The translations under genes were made by a program, and so were the position numbers. Positions 22,737 to 34,690 of a DNA stretch of 64,000 nt are shown one piece after another. Origin of the DNA: Bactrocera neohumeralis (lineage: Eukaryota; Arthropoda; Insecta; Diptera; Tephritidae); assembly GCF_024586455.1 (NCBI RefSeq), contig NC_065921.1:63923528-63987527 (forward strand), in the 5' to 3' direction. The notes below the pieces were generated by a model. It was given only the letters and a program-made list of their open reading frames with translations, was not told the origin of the DNA and ran no database searches. Position 1 is the stretch's first letter. Every line of letters begins with the position of its first letter.

Positions 22737-25230
22737 GCTCCAACAAACACAAACGAAGTCAGCCACTCACTTCGACAGTTCACTCTCTTTATGCTTTCTG
22801 CTTGTTCCCGAAACAAAACCACCCCTTTCGATGAACCCCGATTAAGATCATAAACAGAAATATGCTGTAACATTTGAAATAAAATTTGAGTAGGTGGTAT
22901 GATAGTTAGAATCAAATATTCCAAAGCAAGAGACTGAGTAATGACGACTTTATGACATACGTCAGGGCCTTGAGCCTAATATTGAGTCATGTGTAGAGTC
23001 TCTACAAAGTGTGGTTTATAAAGTTCTCAATTAAAACTCGAGCTATTAGTTAGATAATGGAACGCAGTTGAGAATATTTAAAAGTGCTCGAAAAAAGCTT
23101 AATGTTCAAAGAATTTATAGCAATTTTAAGATCGGATCGATACAAATATAGGGCTCTTTTATGTCTAGATTTGACTCTGTGTCGATGTGAGATGATGTTT
23201 TGAGAAACATTTAGCTGTCATGACAGAAATTTGATCAATATCCAAATCACGAGAACCGGATACGGATGCGGTGATCACAATATTTCCGAATATGTGAAGA
23301 AAAGAGTTTGCAATTTTTTAGAGAGCTCTTTGGAAACAATATGCTAGTAGTGAATGTGACGTAGCCTGTGTCTAGATCTTTCTTTTTAATTGAATTAATC
23401 AAATTTTGAGGGAGAAAAGCAGTGTATTAATGATGCTTGAAGGTATCAAAAAGCACTATTCGCACACTATACGTACTATTGTTTGAACTCAACACAATCC
23501 TCTGAATTAGCAGAGAACTTCGTAAGGGCGTAATTTAGCTCGAGAACTAAACGCTCCCGCGGGTCTCGGTTAAACTTCCATATATTTCAGCGCGTTGAAA
23601 CCTTAGTTCATTCCAGAACTATTGCAAATCAAGAAAGTCCAAAAGGTAACCTTTTTTTTTTTTGAAATAAAATCAAACCCGAAAAAAGTTTAGAAATTCT
23701 AGGTCCAAATAGCAGCAAACCCAAAACTTTGCAATCCAAAATAATTTTACTCTAAGCTTAGAAACTTTCAAGACATGCTAAATTTCATGCACGCCATAAT
23801 CTGTAACAACGGCATTAGAGCCGCTGCACATGCACGTACTATAAATGTGTTATGCAACGTGCCACCGCTTCATGCCCCCAAGTGACACAAATGCTCTAAC
23901 TATATCGCTAAGCTGCAGTGTAACTGTAGCTTGTTCGAAGCTATGTTGCAGCACTTGAGCTATGCGGCAGCAATGCGACGAAGGTGAAAATCATTAGGCG
24001 CCAGCAGCAACAACTGCAACAATGCTGGAAATTTGCGAACGAACGACAGGATGACGATGACAAAATTTACATTTGATGGCTTTTTGATTATCTCAATGCC
24101 AGAGCAGTCGCTTGGTGGCGCCACCGAGGGATGGGGCAGCAAATGGAGCAGCATGCCGAAAGGTATCAAGTGGAATGTTAGTTTGCAGACATGATGAGGG
24201 AAATACCAGCACAGGGTGACTTGGTAGACGAGATGAAAAAGAAACCGAAATAAATAGAACTGGGGAAGGCAGCAAGAGAAGGGAAATAAATGTAAGAAAA
24301 ATGAGGAGAATAATTTTTTAGGTTGGTAGTAGGAAACCGTAGTATCTTATATTGGAACTCACATAAAGTGGCAACATTATGCTGATGCAACGCTTTCGAC
24401 ATTTTTAGTCGCAACTCGTAGGAAGCTTTTGCCGTATCCTGCCTCACCACCTTCGAAGACTGCATTTAACGCGGTAAGAAATGTTAGAATCCACGGTGAG
24501 AAAAATAGGTATGCGAATGCCTAAGGCAATGCCAGCCAAAGTAGTTGGCAAGGTGAAAGTGGCGCGTGCAACGTGCTGTAGCAATGTCGCTAAAGGCCTG
24601 CGGCAAATATCAAATGCCAAACGATCACGAATGAAGGCGAAGAGAAACTATTTTTTATGAAACATTTTTCTACGTCGGCAGCGTGAAAAAATCGGTAGAG
24701 CTGCGATTCGGGGAATGTCGTGCTGACCGCCAATTTGAGGCGTCTGTGACTTGGGTAATAATTCATTTGGATTTGGGATGTCAGCGTGGTTTATTTGCTG
24801 GCAGGCATTGCAAGAAGATAAAAAAGGAAGGAGGAACGGTGGAGATAAAGGAAGATAAGGTGCTAGACTAAATCACAAAACATCCTTGGTTACTAATGAA
24901 ATACTTAAACTGGAAAATATAAAGTTAAAGAAAATCGCAGTGGTAATCTAAGTGGTTTATAAGATCTTCTATTGAGGATGACTATTTTTAGAAAAAAATT
25001 CTCTGGTAGTTTAAAAAAATGGTTGAACCTACTTGGAAGGACGTACATTGATGGGATTATTTGTAATGTAATTTTCAAATCTAACTGATCTCTTCGTGCG
25101 ATTTTCATTTCTGGTACGGTTGCCAGTTTTGCTCGCTACTAAATATTTATATCCGCCTTTAAGAGCTTCAGGTCAGAGCCTTGATCTGAAACATAATATA
25201 AAGACAACTTCTCTTCATGTACGTGAGGTC
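22737..25230. other. Non-coding stretch, no element recognised
   Basis: No protein family signature on either strand. A pyrimidine tract (t12) sits near 23,650. 23,950-24,700 is less AT-rich than its flanks. Confidence 0.35.
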
Positions 25231-25237
25231 TGTTTAA

Positions 25238-27170
25238 CCGTTTCGGGACGATGGGGATATTTTTATCCCGAAGAAATTCAAAAAATCGTATCTGTCACAA
25301 TATGGAAGCGATTTGGTTCAAAACAGTCCCAAACCATTCATTATACTCTTCTCTACAAAAACAAAAATACCAGCTGTAGGTTGAAGTCATCAGTTTTTTA
25401 TTAAATGTATTTTTCTTAGACACGTTGTTGCGTAGATGGTATTTGTTTAGAAAAAGCTTAGAAAATAAGTGATTTTCAATTGAATTATAGTTACATTTTG
25501 TGCAAATAGTGCTAATCTATTGAAATAAAAAGTTTAGAATAAAGAATAACTTATTTTTCTTATAAGAAGTCAAGGTAAGTTCCGTGGGAAGAAATCATCC
25601 CAAATCTGTTTACTCATGGGATATTATTATCCCATACGTACTCATGTACATTATTTTACTTAGAGAATGGAGAGACCACGCAGACTGGGTGTTTCACAAA
25701 TTCAGAACTTTTTGAATGAATCAAGTGATGAGGATGATCTGTTTGCTGATAGTGGTTCCGCATACAGTCCCAGTGAAAAAAGCAACATTGATTCAGAAGA
25801 TGGAGAAAACACACAGCCTGGCAGAGCATAAGATGAAGAAATAGAAATTGATCGTGGAAATGAAAGTGCTATGGATGAAAATGATGTTGAAAATGAAAGT
25901 ACTGATGATGAAATATGCGAAGTTGATGATATTATAATATGGACAGACCCACAACCGACATTCAAGCCACGATTTACTATTAGCCAAGAACAAATCATTA
26001 GTAATGAGCGCATAACTCGTGGACTGAAACCTCTGGAGGTATTTTCAAGCTATTGCCTACAAGCTTTATTATTCACATAGTATATTGTGCCAATGAGAGA
26101 ATTGATATTAACAATATAAGCCATGTAAAAAACAAACGAGCTAGAATCGATTTTGGTGAGATCCTCATAATTCTCTGATGCACATTTCTAATGTCATATC
26201 GAGTGCCTTCTTTGAAGGACTATTTTTTAAATAGCCCTTCATTGGGGAATCCATACATAAAAAAAGCCATCTCCAGAGATCGGTTCTTACTCGTTATGTC
26301 CAAACTATATTTTTCCTCGTTATCATACCAGCCTGATCCAAAACCTAAAACATATTTCATTGATGATTTGGTCAATTGCCTCAAAAGGACCTTTCAAAAA
26401 TGTAGATCCGACTCTCCATTCCAAAGCATTGATGAGTCTATGACCAAATTTTTGGGTCGCTCTACCTTGAAGCAGTATATGCCATTGAAGCCAGTGAAGA
26501 GAGGAATAAAATTATGGATGAGATGCGACAGTATGATTGGCTATACTTACGATTTTAATATATATTCCGGAAAAGAAGACAATTCACATACATCATCCAC
26601 ATTAGGCGAACGCGTTGTTATGAAATTGACATCGACCATCTGATATCCTGACACTACATTGTGTTTTGACCGTTTTTTCACATCAACAAAATTGATAAAT
26701 AATATTCCTTTTCCAGCTTTAGGTACCTGTATATCTAACAGAAAAAATTTAACTAAAGTTACTGAAAAGCTAAACAGAGGAGAATATGTTTTCAAGTGTA
26801 ATTCATCTGGTACTTTGGCAGTGGTTTGGCAAGATACTAAACAGGTAATGCTTCTAAGCAATTGCCATGATGCTAAAGTGGGCACCGTTCAAAGAAAACA
26901 AAAAGATGGCACCAGAGTTGATGTGACTTCTCCAGATTTAGTGAAAACATACCGAAACATTATGGGTGGCGTAGATTTGGCCGACAAAATGGTTACCCTG
27001 TATGAACTAGACCGATAAAATGCTAAATATATATAAAGTTTTCTTTCGACAAAATAAAATGAAATCGTAAATGCTTTTTATCCCAGGAAAAAAACCATCC
27101 ACGTTTTTATTAATACCGTTTTTGAATTCTTGATGAGATTTGGGATGTTTTTATCGACCAGGACAATATT
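25238..27170 (+). mobile_element. piggyBac-like element (probable left end to truncated right end)
   Basis: A TTAA at 25,234-25,237 is followed by ccgtttcgggacgatgggg, a plausible piggyBac left end (these elements insert at TTAA). The motif 'gatggggatatttttatccc' at 25,250-25,269 is echoed by 'atgggatattattatcccat' near 25,617 and by 'gggatgtttttatcgacc' near 27,142, suggesting subterminal repeats. The transposase pseudogene lies inside. I cannot find a right end in inverted orientation followed by TTAA, so the right boundary is approximate. Confidence 0.6.
25667..27018 (+). pseudogene. piggyBac-like transposase pseudogene (PGBD4-type)
   Basis: A DDD-type cut-and-paste transposase. The N-terminus is acidic (from the Met at 25,667, with NESSDEDDLFADSGSAYSPS). 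It has an in-frame TAA near 25,828 and continues to 26,078. A frameshift follows, after which another frame runs 26,191-27,018 with one in-frame TGA at 26,641-26,643. Catalytic landmarks are all visible: SIDESMTKFLGR (first Asp, near 26,431), CFDRFFTSTKLI (second Asp, near 26,668), and MGGVDLADKMVTLYEL (third Asp, near 26,980). KPVKRGIKLWMRCDS between the first two is also diagnostic. The frame ends shortly after GGVDLADK, so the insertion/C-terminal region and the Cys-rich zinc-binding tail are absent. Broken at three or more places, hence dead. Confidence 0.85.
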
Positions 27171-27880
27171 CAAAGTTTTAGGGATGCGCTAAAAATATGT
27201 TATCAAATTACTTTTCTTAAAAAAGTCATTTGCAGACGAAATAAAGACTTTTCATTTGCGATCCTTCAAAGTTGTTAAATAGCGCTCATTTGTAGCTCAC
27301 ATATACATATATTTATATGTCGAATCGAGGAAATAAAAGATTTTATTGATTTGATTCTAAAGTAACGGGCAGATAATAATCGGAATCGATACTGACGACA
27401 CTGGCCAAACAAAACGTGGAAATGAGAACGATTTTATGGGTAATATTCCATCGTAGAAGCACCACAGAAGGTTTTATAGTTATGGGTTTAGACGTAGACT
27501 TGTCTTCGGAGAATTCGGTTGCGAGGAAGCATCTGAAACCGCTATCGGCCTTAATGACTAACGGAGAACACCTGAAAGCCCAGTTGTCGATTGCGCGGAT
27601 GGACGGTTGTGATGATTTCCCCCTAACACCGATGCGGAAACGGTAGCTAGGTAAATGCTGACTCTTCTTCAGAAGGACAGACTCCTGAACGGTCTAAATC
27701 CTGTTTATCACACAGTTTAAATGCCATCGAAGTAGCGCGGTGTCCGCAAACTAGTAAAAGGCAAGTTTGACATTGCCTGAATCCAGGAACCCAGTAACTT
27801 TGAGTGTCGAGTTACTAGACTAAGCTTAGTCAAACTAAAAATATTTTACACCAAAGATGGTATTCAAAAAAGAGTGCAAC
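27170..27880. other. Unassigned stretch
   Basis: A 76-codon plus frame at 27,416-27,646 has no recognised domain. The base composition near 27,380-27,780 is less AT-rich and could be an old element. Confidence 0.3.
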
Positions 27881-28200
27881 TTCTCCATCTTAATAGGCAT
27901 GTTGGCATAAGACATGACGTAGGCAAAAGAGAACTTAGTAATATTGTAAGGGTCATCACAGGGCAACTATCCTTAAGATTCCACCTTCAGAAATTTTAAA
28001 AGTGACCAGATTTCAGCCAGATTAAACGGGATAAATTCCACAGTTCCAAATACTCCAACTTCAGAGACATTGAGCAGTTGGAGAGGAAAAATTTACATTT
28101 TTCAACAAATCCACTGAGTTACTACTGGAAAAGGCTTAATTTGGTTACCATCCGGGAACACAATGGGCTTTAGCGACCTCTTGGCCTCCCATTGCAACCA
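27880..28200 (+). mobile_element. Possible LINE C-terminal scrap
   Basis: A frame near 27,925 reads GKRELSNIVRVITGQLSLRF followed by HLQKF, which resembles the '..L..LVGLLTGHCPI..H..RLG' block after RNase H in the LINE at 2,755-4,207. No second block confirms it. Confidence 0.3.
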
Positions 28201-28469
28201 ACCAGCATTTACTGCAGAGATTGAAAAATTATCTCATTAATTCGTTAAAATTTTTTGAGCGAAAAGAGAGCGAAGCAACATACAAAACGAAAATCTTTCA
28301 CATTTCATAGGATATAAAAGGTAGCGAGTTAATTGACAACTAGCTAGAAAAACATGGTGTCTGCCAAGCCAACGGAAGCTAATTTTTTAGTAGATCTATG
28401 CAACATAAAAAAATATCTTCTAGAGGAAATAGGCATTGTTTATAAATATCTGGACTTCGCAAACATAAT

Positions 28470-28812
28470 TTTTCTGTGAAATAAGATGAGTTAAGTCGCT
28501 TTAGCCATGTCCGCCTGCTCTTCTGTATATACATACATATATATGTATACGAAATACTTCCTCAGTTTTTAAGATGAAATTTTGCACATGTACTATATAT
28601 TTCTTTCCAGAAGGCGGAAAGGTCTATTAGAAAGAGAGAGAGAGAGAGAGAAAGAGAAATCTTCACGAAATTTGTCATATATTACTGCATTAACGGAATA
28701 AGCTCTGAAAAAATTTTTCAATTACCACTGTAGCATATATCCGTTATATAATTAGAACCTGTGAGGTGTATTATAGGTTCGATGCAGCCAAAGTAAAACC
28801 TTTTCTTGTTTT
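28470..28812 (+). repeat. Dispersed repeat (family 1), plus orientation, 3' portion
   Basis: Carries 'gttaagtcgctttagccatg', 'cttcctcagtttttaagat' and ends 'gtattataggttcgatgcag' plus 'cttttcttgtttt'. It faces the copy at 28,915-29,482, which runs in the opposite direction. An (AG)n run of about 25 bp lies at 28,631-28,655. Confidence 0.65.
28631..28660 (+). repeat. (AG)n microsatellite
   Basis: Roughly ten uninterrupted AG units flanked by aaag. Confidence 0.8.
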
Positions 28813-28914
28813 TCTTCTGGTTTCATATATGTATGTGTGTATATTCAAGAGGGATTATATTGTTTATTATAAATCTGCCCCCCTTAGACTTTTTAATCAC
28901 AGTTGGAATAAAAG

Positions 28915-29482
28915 AAAAAAACGTTAACTACGGCTGCACCGAAGCTAATGTACCCTTCACATGTGTATTTCTTTTAGTAACTATGTGTCCAGTTTGTATG
29001 GAAGCTATATGCTATAGTAATCCGATCTGAACAATTTTTTCGGAGATTATGTTATTACCTTAAGCAGTAATCCATGTCAAATTTCGTGAAGATACCACGT
29101 CAAATGCAACAGTTTTCCATACAAGCCCTTGATTCTGATCGTTCAGTTTGTATGGCAGCGATATGCTATAGTAAGCCGATCTGAACAAATTCTTCATATA
29201 TTTCATAATTATCTTAGAAAATATCCTGTGCCAACATTTGCAAAGATAAATTGTCAAATGTGAAAGTTTTCCATACAAGAACTCAATTCCGATCGTTCAG
29301 TTTGTATTTCAGCTATATGTTATAGTGGTCCGATATCCGCCTTTCCAAAACAAAACGATATCTTAAAAACTGGGGGACTAGTTCGTATATATTCAGACTA
29401 TACTTTATAGGGTCTCCGACGCTTTCTTCTGGGTGTTACAAACTTCGTGACAAACTTAATATACCCTGTTCAGGGTATAACA
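28915..29482 (-). repeat. Dispersed repeat (family 1), minus orientation, near-complete
   Basis: Reads in reverse from 'cgttaactacggctgcaccg' through two copies of the 'tttgtatgg.agc.atatgctatag' unit, spaced about 150 bp, to 'ataccctgttcagggtataa' at about 29,460-29,480. It starts with the family's 3' end and finishes with its 5' palindrome, so the two neighbouring copies are tail-to-tail, about 100 bp apart. Confidence 0.8.
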
Positions 29483-29645
29483 AGTATATTTCTGATCCTT
29501 TGAGAGACCAAAAGCACTTCGTTCAAAAAAAAAAATAAGCCCAACTTGGGAGCTGTCTAAAAATACAACAACTGGGCGGATGTTGGGCAACACTTTACTA
29601 AAATGCAGTTAAAATCAGCCGAACATTCATATTTCCAAATATGTA

Positions 29646-30617
29646 CCGGGTTTTCCAATAGGGATGATATGATTTCTAAGTGTCCTTTCGGCCATTTTTA
29701 ATATGTCATGATCTGTAATTTTTTTTCATTGTATTCAGTAATGTTTACAATTTCATGATGGAATGATACATGCGAAAACAACGTTTACCAACTATTCAAT
29801 TTTTTTTATCAAACTTATCCGTCACCAATTGCAACTTTTCGTGCGCTTCAGCCATTTTGAAGTTCTAAGTCCACCTCTGCTTGCTATTCGCCGAATTTGT
29901 GAAGATTTCGAGCCCACCTTTTCAAGGGTTCAAGGACCAATAAGGCAAATAAATGCTCGAAGTAATGAAAGTATGGCTGCCGTTCAGGAAAACCCCGAAT
30001 TATTCATGAACAACTATTACATTTACCTAAATTGACATTTTGGTGTGGTTTTAGGTCTGGTGGAATCATCGGTCCGTTATTCTTTCGAAATGGAGCTGGT
30101 GACTCTGTTACTCTCAATGTAAAGAGGTATATATCGATGATAACCAACTTTTTATGGCCGCAATTGAAAGACGCTGATCTTGACAACATCTGGTTCCAAC
30201 AAGAAGGGGCTAGGTGCAGCACAGCACGTGCAGCAACCGAATTATTGAAAGAAAAGTTTGGAGATTCGATTATTTCAAGAAATTGTGACATTGAATGACC
30301 TTCCAGAAGTTGTGATTAAACACCGTTAGAATACTTCTTCTGAGGTTATTTGAAGTTATTGGTCTTTAGCAATAAACCAGACTCTCTTCAAGATTTAAAA
30401 ACCAATATTGAAAATGCTTGTGATGACATCTTATACGACTTGATTTAGTGGAAAAAGTACTCGAAAATTGAGTTCATCGGATTCGTTTGACTCTGACGCT
30501 GTTATATTCGGAACTTAATTGTATCGATTGCACTCTACATTAAACAAGAAATTATTGAATTTCCTTAGCAATGAGGTTTTTTGTGAGAAATCAAAACAAG
30601 CTTATTGGAAAACCCTG
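29646..30617 (+). mobile_element. Rosa-like (DD41D) mariner element with terminal inverted repeats; dead
   Basis: Terminal repeats: ccgggttttccaatagg from 29,646 and its inverted partner cttattggaaaaccctg ending at 30,617, both bordered by TA. Inside, an N-terminal piece near 29,870-29,995 reads LLAIRRICEDFEPTFSRVQG and NARSNESMAAVQEN. An internal deletion then joins to TFWCGFRSGGIIGPLFFRNG (about 30,035-30,095), and FQQEGARCSTARAATELLKE follows. The catalytic Asp of 'QQDGA' has become Glu, and the last one in 'LTPLD' has also become Glu (TPLEYFF), so catalysis is lost even apart from the stops. Spacing between these two positions is about 41 residues as in DD41D elements. Confidence 0.8.
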
Positions 30618-30699
30618 TACATACACATGTACACGATAACAAACTTGTTGCACCAGACCACGATACGCTTTCGCCATTGTCATGGGCAGCCAGCAACAA

Positions 30700-31480
30700 G
30701 GTAGCCCTGGCAAGCGCAACAACACAACAACAACAACAACAGTAATTATGGCGTAAATTTTTACGGGAGTGCAAGATGCCTTTAGCAACATTTGTTGTTG
30801 TTGCCTTAGCTGCACATATGCGCATGTTTATGGCTATTGCGTCATTTGTTGCTGTCAGTGTTGTTGTTGCTTTCGTAAACTCACATTGCCTCGCGCACGC
30901 ACACAAAAATTGTCATTTACTGCAATATTTTCGAACAACACCAGCCGCCGGCTGCTGGTCACTGGACGCAGCCAAACGACAGTTGGTGCTCGGTTGCAGC
31001 TTTTTGTTGTTGTTTCACAGTTTTTGTTGTTGTTGCTGTTGTTGGTTTTGGTTGCTTTAAATGCGTGTTTGCATATTACCGCTGTGGTGCGTGCCATCCA
31101 GAGCTACATACGTATTGTTGTTGCTGTTGTTATTGCCGCATTGCTAGCTGTTTGTGCGGCAAAGTCCTGGCTTCATTTTCGCCTTTGGCAAGCAGATCAC
31201 GCATTTTATTTATGTGTTTGCGTTTGCTGTGCGCCGGCCATTCACTCGCTCCCCCGGCTCTCTCACGCTCTCCGTTGGCGCGTCGTTAGTGCGTTGGTCC
31301 GTGTGTGTTGCGTTTGTTTGCTCATTGATTGCATTCATAATTTTCGCTTCGCCACTGCATTCATTTTCGGCAGCAAAATTAGTGCAACGCTCCTTGTGCC
31401 TTGTTCTGTACGCTCATGTGTGTGTGTGTATTTGGCTGTGTGTTGCGAAAAGCTACTATTGTATGCGTAGTCATATCGGG
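30700..31480 (-). other. CAA-rich minus-strand island; candidate 5' leader/promoter region
   Basis: The minus strand carries repeated caacaacaac words (near 30,725-30,745, 31,000-31,040) and a GC-richer patch with ggagagcgtgagagagccgg near 31,250-31,275. This resembles fly promoter-proximal leaders. A 233-codon plus frame at 30,769-31,470 is the Cys/Val/Leu-rich complement of this strand with no domain, and I do not call it a gene. Confidence 0.3.
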
Positions 31481-31569
31481 GAAGAGAAGCTCATAAATTT
31501 ATTTGCCAATGGCTTCATTATTGTGCGATTATGTTCGGCAATTTATACAACTTTTCATGTTTGTTGGTA

Positions 31570-32760
31570 AATAAATTTCGATTTGTTGGGAAGGACGGAG
31601 GAAAAAGGATTTAAGAACTTTAAAAACTAAGTGCTTTTAGTTGCTGGATGAGGTTTTAGCAGTTCAGTAGCTGCCTTTGCTAATCAAACTATGATTTGTT
31701 AAGAGTTCGAAAAACTTAGAAAATTTCTTGAACCTTTGCAGAGCTCTCGAAGAGGGTTAGAATTACCCAGCTTCTTTAAGCCGAAGCTTATTTTTCTACA
31801 TTACCATAACACTATGTCCTAGAAGATAGGGCGTTTTATATCCAGGCCTTTCTTGGAAGATACCGACTACTCAGAATTCAGTTCAGCTATCGTAAGATGT
31901 TCTATAGATCTTTACAAACCAGCCCCGTAACTTAGAAAACTTACATCAGAGCAAGAGAGCATCTGCAATATTAGGCGAAATATTCTCTGTGTTCCTGGCT
32001 GTACTACCACAAGATAATGCTTTGTATAGTATGTAGCGAAAGACGGTTACAATTATTTGACTGGACTCCTTATTGAATTTTCATATTATTTGATTTAATG
32101 GTAAATTTAGGCTTAAAGCATTATTAATAGAATGTGGGTCAGAAAGTGGGCCTAACATGTCTGAACTCATGATAATATTGCTTTTGTGTTCGTATTCAAC
32201 ATATGTATATTGTGAAAATTGTCGAAATCGGGCTACAAGCGCAATACTTCCACATATAACAATTTGAAATTCAATCTGACTCTTTCATTTTACAGTTTAT
32301 AAATCGAAAGCCAATGACGTTATTGTACTTTGCAAAAATGGTGCTTAGGCAATATATGTAACTAGCGTCTAAAATTTGTTGAGCTTATACCATAGCTTTT
32401 GAGGGACCCAAATACGAATATGTGGAGCCTGGTGCTTATGGTGTCGAACATATCGGTTGATCTATGAGGTATAGTATTGAAATTCGGGGAGCATATTTTT
32501 ATTATAACAACAGGCTTTTGTGCGAAAAATGGGTAATGTCGTTGAAAGATTGACCCGATAGGTAACCTCCACATACCTAATAAAGATATTTTTCAACTTA
32601 CAGTTGACTTTATATTGCATCTATCGGTCAATATGTAAGATATCTCTGCGCTTAGAATTAAATCCATATAATTTTTAGTTATATCATTTAGAGAGAAGAA
32701 ACTTTTGTTATTGTAAAAAATTGATTAAAAAGAATTTTGCGAGTTCACAAAATATTATTT
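31570..32760. other. AT-rich non-coding stretch
   Basis: No gene or element recognised. Confidence 0.35.
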
Positions 32761-32769
32761 TAGAAAGAA

Positions 32770-33322
32770 AAATTAAAGTTGAAACAAAAACTTGACTTGA
32801 TGGCGAGATTTCCACTGCCCAAGGAAGATCAACCATCGTAGATAAGTATGCTAAGTTTACATGTGGTGAAATGAGCACCAAAAACGGTGAACGCAGTGGA
32901 CGCCTAAAAGAAGTTGTTACCGACTATTCTACAGCGTTATTAGGACGAAGTTACCGAAAAATGGTCACATTTGAGGAAAAAAATAGTGCTATTTCTAAGA
33001 CCACCCGCCGTGTCACAAGTCACAAGTCAGAGAAAACGATGTCTAAAATCAATGAATTGATCTTCGATTTGCATCCGCATCCACCGTATTCTTCAAATAT
33101 GGCTCCCTGAGTTTATTTTCTATTCAGTGATCTCAAAAGAATTCTCGCTGGGAAAATTTTTTCGTCGAATTATGAGGTGACCGCTGAAACTGAGACCTTT
33201 TTTTAAGCAATGAGCAAATATCACCCTTGAAGGGGTGAAGGGGTTTTTTGTTGAACAAAAAAGACGAATTTTGCCAAAAAAGTGTGTTTTACTATGTTAG
33301 GCCAGGGACTTTTCAATTGACC
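32770..33322 (+). mobile_element. Mariner-like element, internally deleted
   Basis: An N-terminal piece near 32,790-32,930 reads LDGEISTAQGRSTIVDKYAK-like text, then NGERSGRLKEVVTD, the inter-helix linker. A deletion then joins to the C-terminal catalytic part: SHKSEKTMSKINELIFDLHP, HPPYSSNMAP and YFLFSDLKRILAGK (about 33,020-33,160). The conserved 'Y.PDLAPSDYFLF' has become 'YSSNMAP*VYFLF', so the last catalytic Asp is replaced. The right end 'ggccagggacttttcaattg' followed by acc and TA (33,300-33,324) looks like a mariner terminal repeat. The left partner is not obvious. Confidence 0.75.
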
Positions 33323-33329
33323 TATTTAT

Positions 33330-34690
33330 TTAAGAATTTTAAAACATTCGCTTGAATTTATACCTTAGTCACGGAGGAATTTTAATGAAACTCCCAGAGC
33401 AGATATATCTGGTAATGATATGCGGCAGTACTAAAACTGTCTAAATATGGGTTAATGTTTCTCATAGCTACCATATAACTTAGATATTTAAAAATTTCAA
33501 CGTTCCGGATTGCACCGTATATAACGATCAATATGTAAGATAACTTAGAAAAATTCAGTGAGCGTGTAATAGTGGATATACTATAGCTTGATGCCGAATA
33601 TTGTGAAATCAGTGTACGAATCGTCTGCACAAAAGTGCGTGAAAATATGCTCTTGAGTAAAATTATGTAATACGAAACGTAAGTGTAATCGGTCGAGCTC
33701 TTTCTCTAAAACCAATAAACGCGATGTAGCGATCCATTCATTTTGTCTTTCCATCTGACTTTACAACGCTTACGCCGGTACATATCTAATATATTTTAAT
33801 AAAATGAAGCGGAAATTTTTACTTATAAATTGTATGGTTTAGCAGTTTCCACATTTTCCACATATATTCCACATATTAAAGAGGCTTCCTTGTGGTTGAG
33901 TTTATATGACATCCTTATATCTCATTTCAGCTATGTTGCTTGGTTTTAATATAAATACAAGCACAAGCAAAATCTTGCAAAGAAACTAGGTGAGTCTATG
34001 AATTCGTAGAATATCATTAAACTGCGTTCGGTATTACTATGCGTACAACCTCAGCGTCTGATAAACACGAAGAACTCAAACGAATTACATAATTCGATTT
34101 CTTTTCTTAATAAACTTCTGAGACAAGTCTTAATGTGTTTTCTTAAAAGCGCAAGATTACACAATAAAGTGGTGTATGTTTTATTTATAACCCTACAGGT
34201 GCATACGTGTGTATCCCTGTGCAATTATTTGTTATGTCACATGTCAATGCATTCGACGAATACAAATAACAATACAAAATTGTGTAGAAAAGTCAAGCGA
34301 AACGCATTGAAACAAATTGAACTGAAACGAAACGAATCGAATGAAGCACAGAACAAATAAGCTGGGTTGCGCAAATACGCACAGTATACCGGTACAATGG
34401 AGGGTATATTATTTGAGAGCAGTAAGAACATGCAATAGTTGTGTGAAGGTAGCTGGGAATCGTCGAGGCAAATAAATGAAGGAAAATGAACAACAATATT
34501 TGCGAAAACAAATGAACATTGTCAAAGCAGAGCAAACATGGGTGGACCAAACAAATATTGTGCACTTCAAGTAACTCATTTGGAGAGCGCAAAGGGAGAA
34601 AAGCGAAGCACAATATATAAAACGTTGCCTAGTTTTAGGCGTTTGAGGAGAATTGCTTTATAATAAGTGCAAAAGTGGGGAGAATAGGAT
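33330..34690. other. AT-rich non-coding stretch
   Basis: No element recognised. Between 34,300 and 34,600 the sequence is A-rich with many gaa/aac words. Confidence 0.3.

Noticed and set aside
30769..31470. 233-codon plus-strand open frame, the longest in the window
   Set aside because: The translation is Cys/Val/Leu-rich low complexity produced by the complement of CAA-rich DNA. There is no domain and overlapping frames in other phases are equally long.
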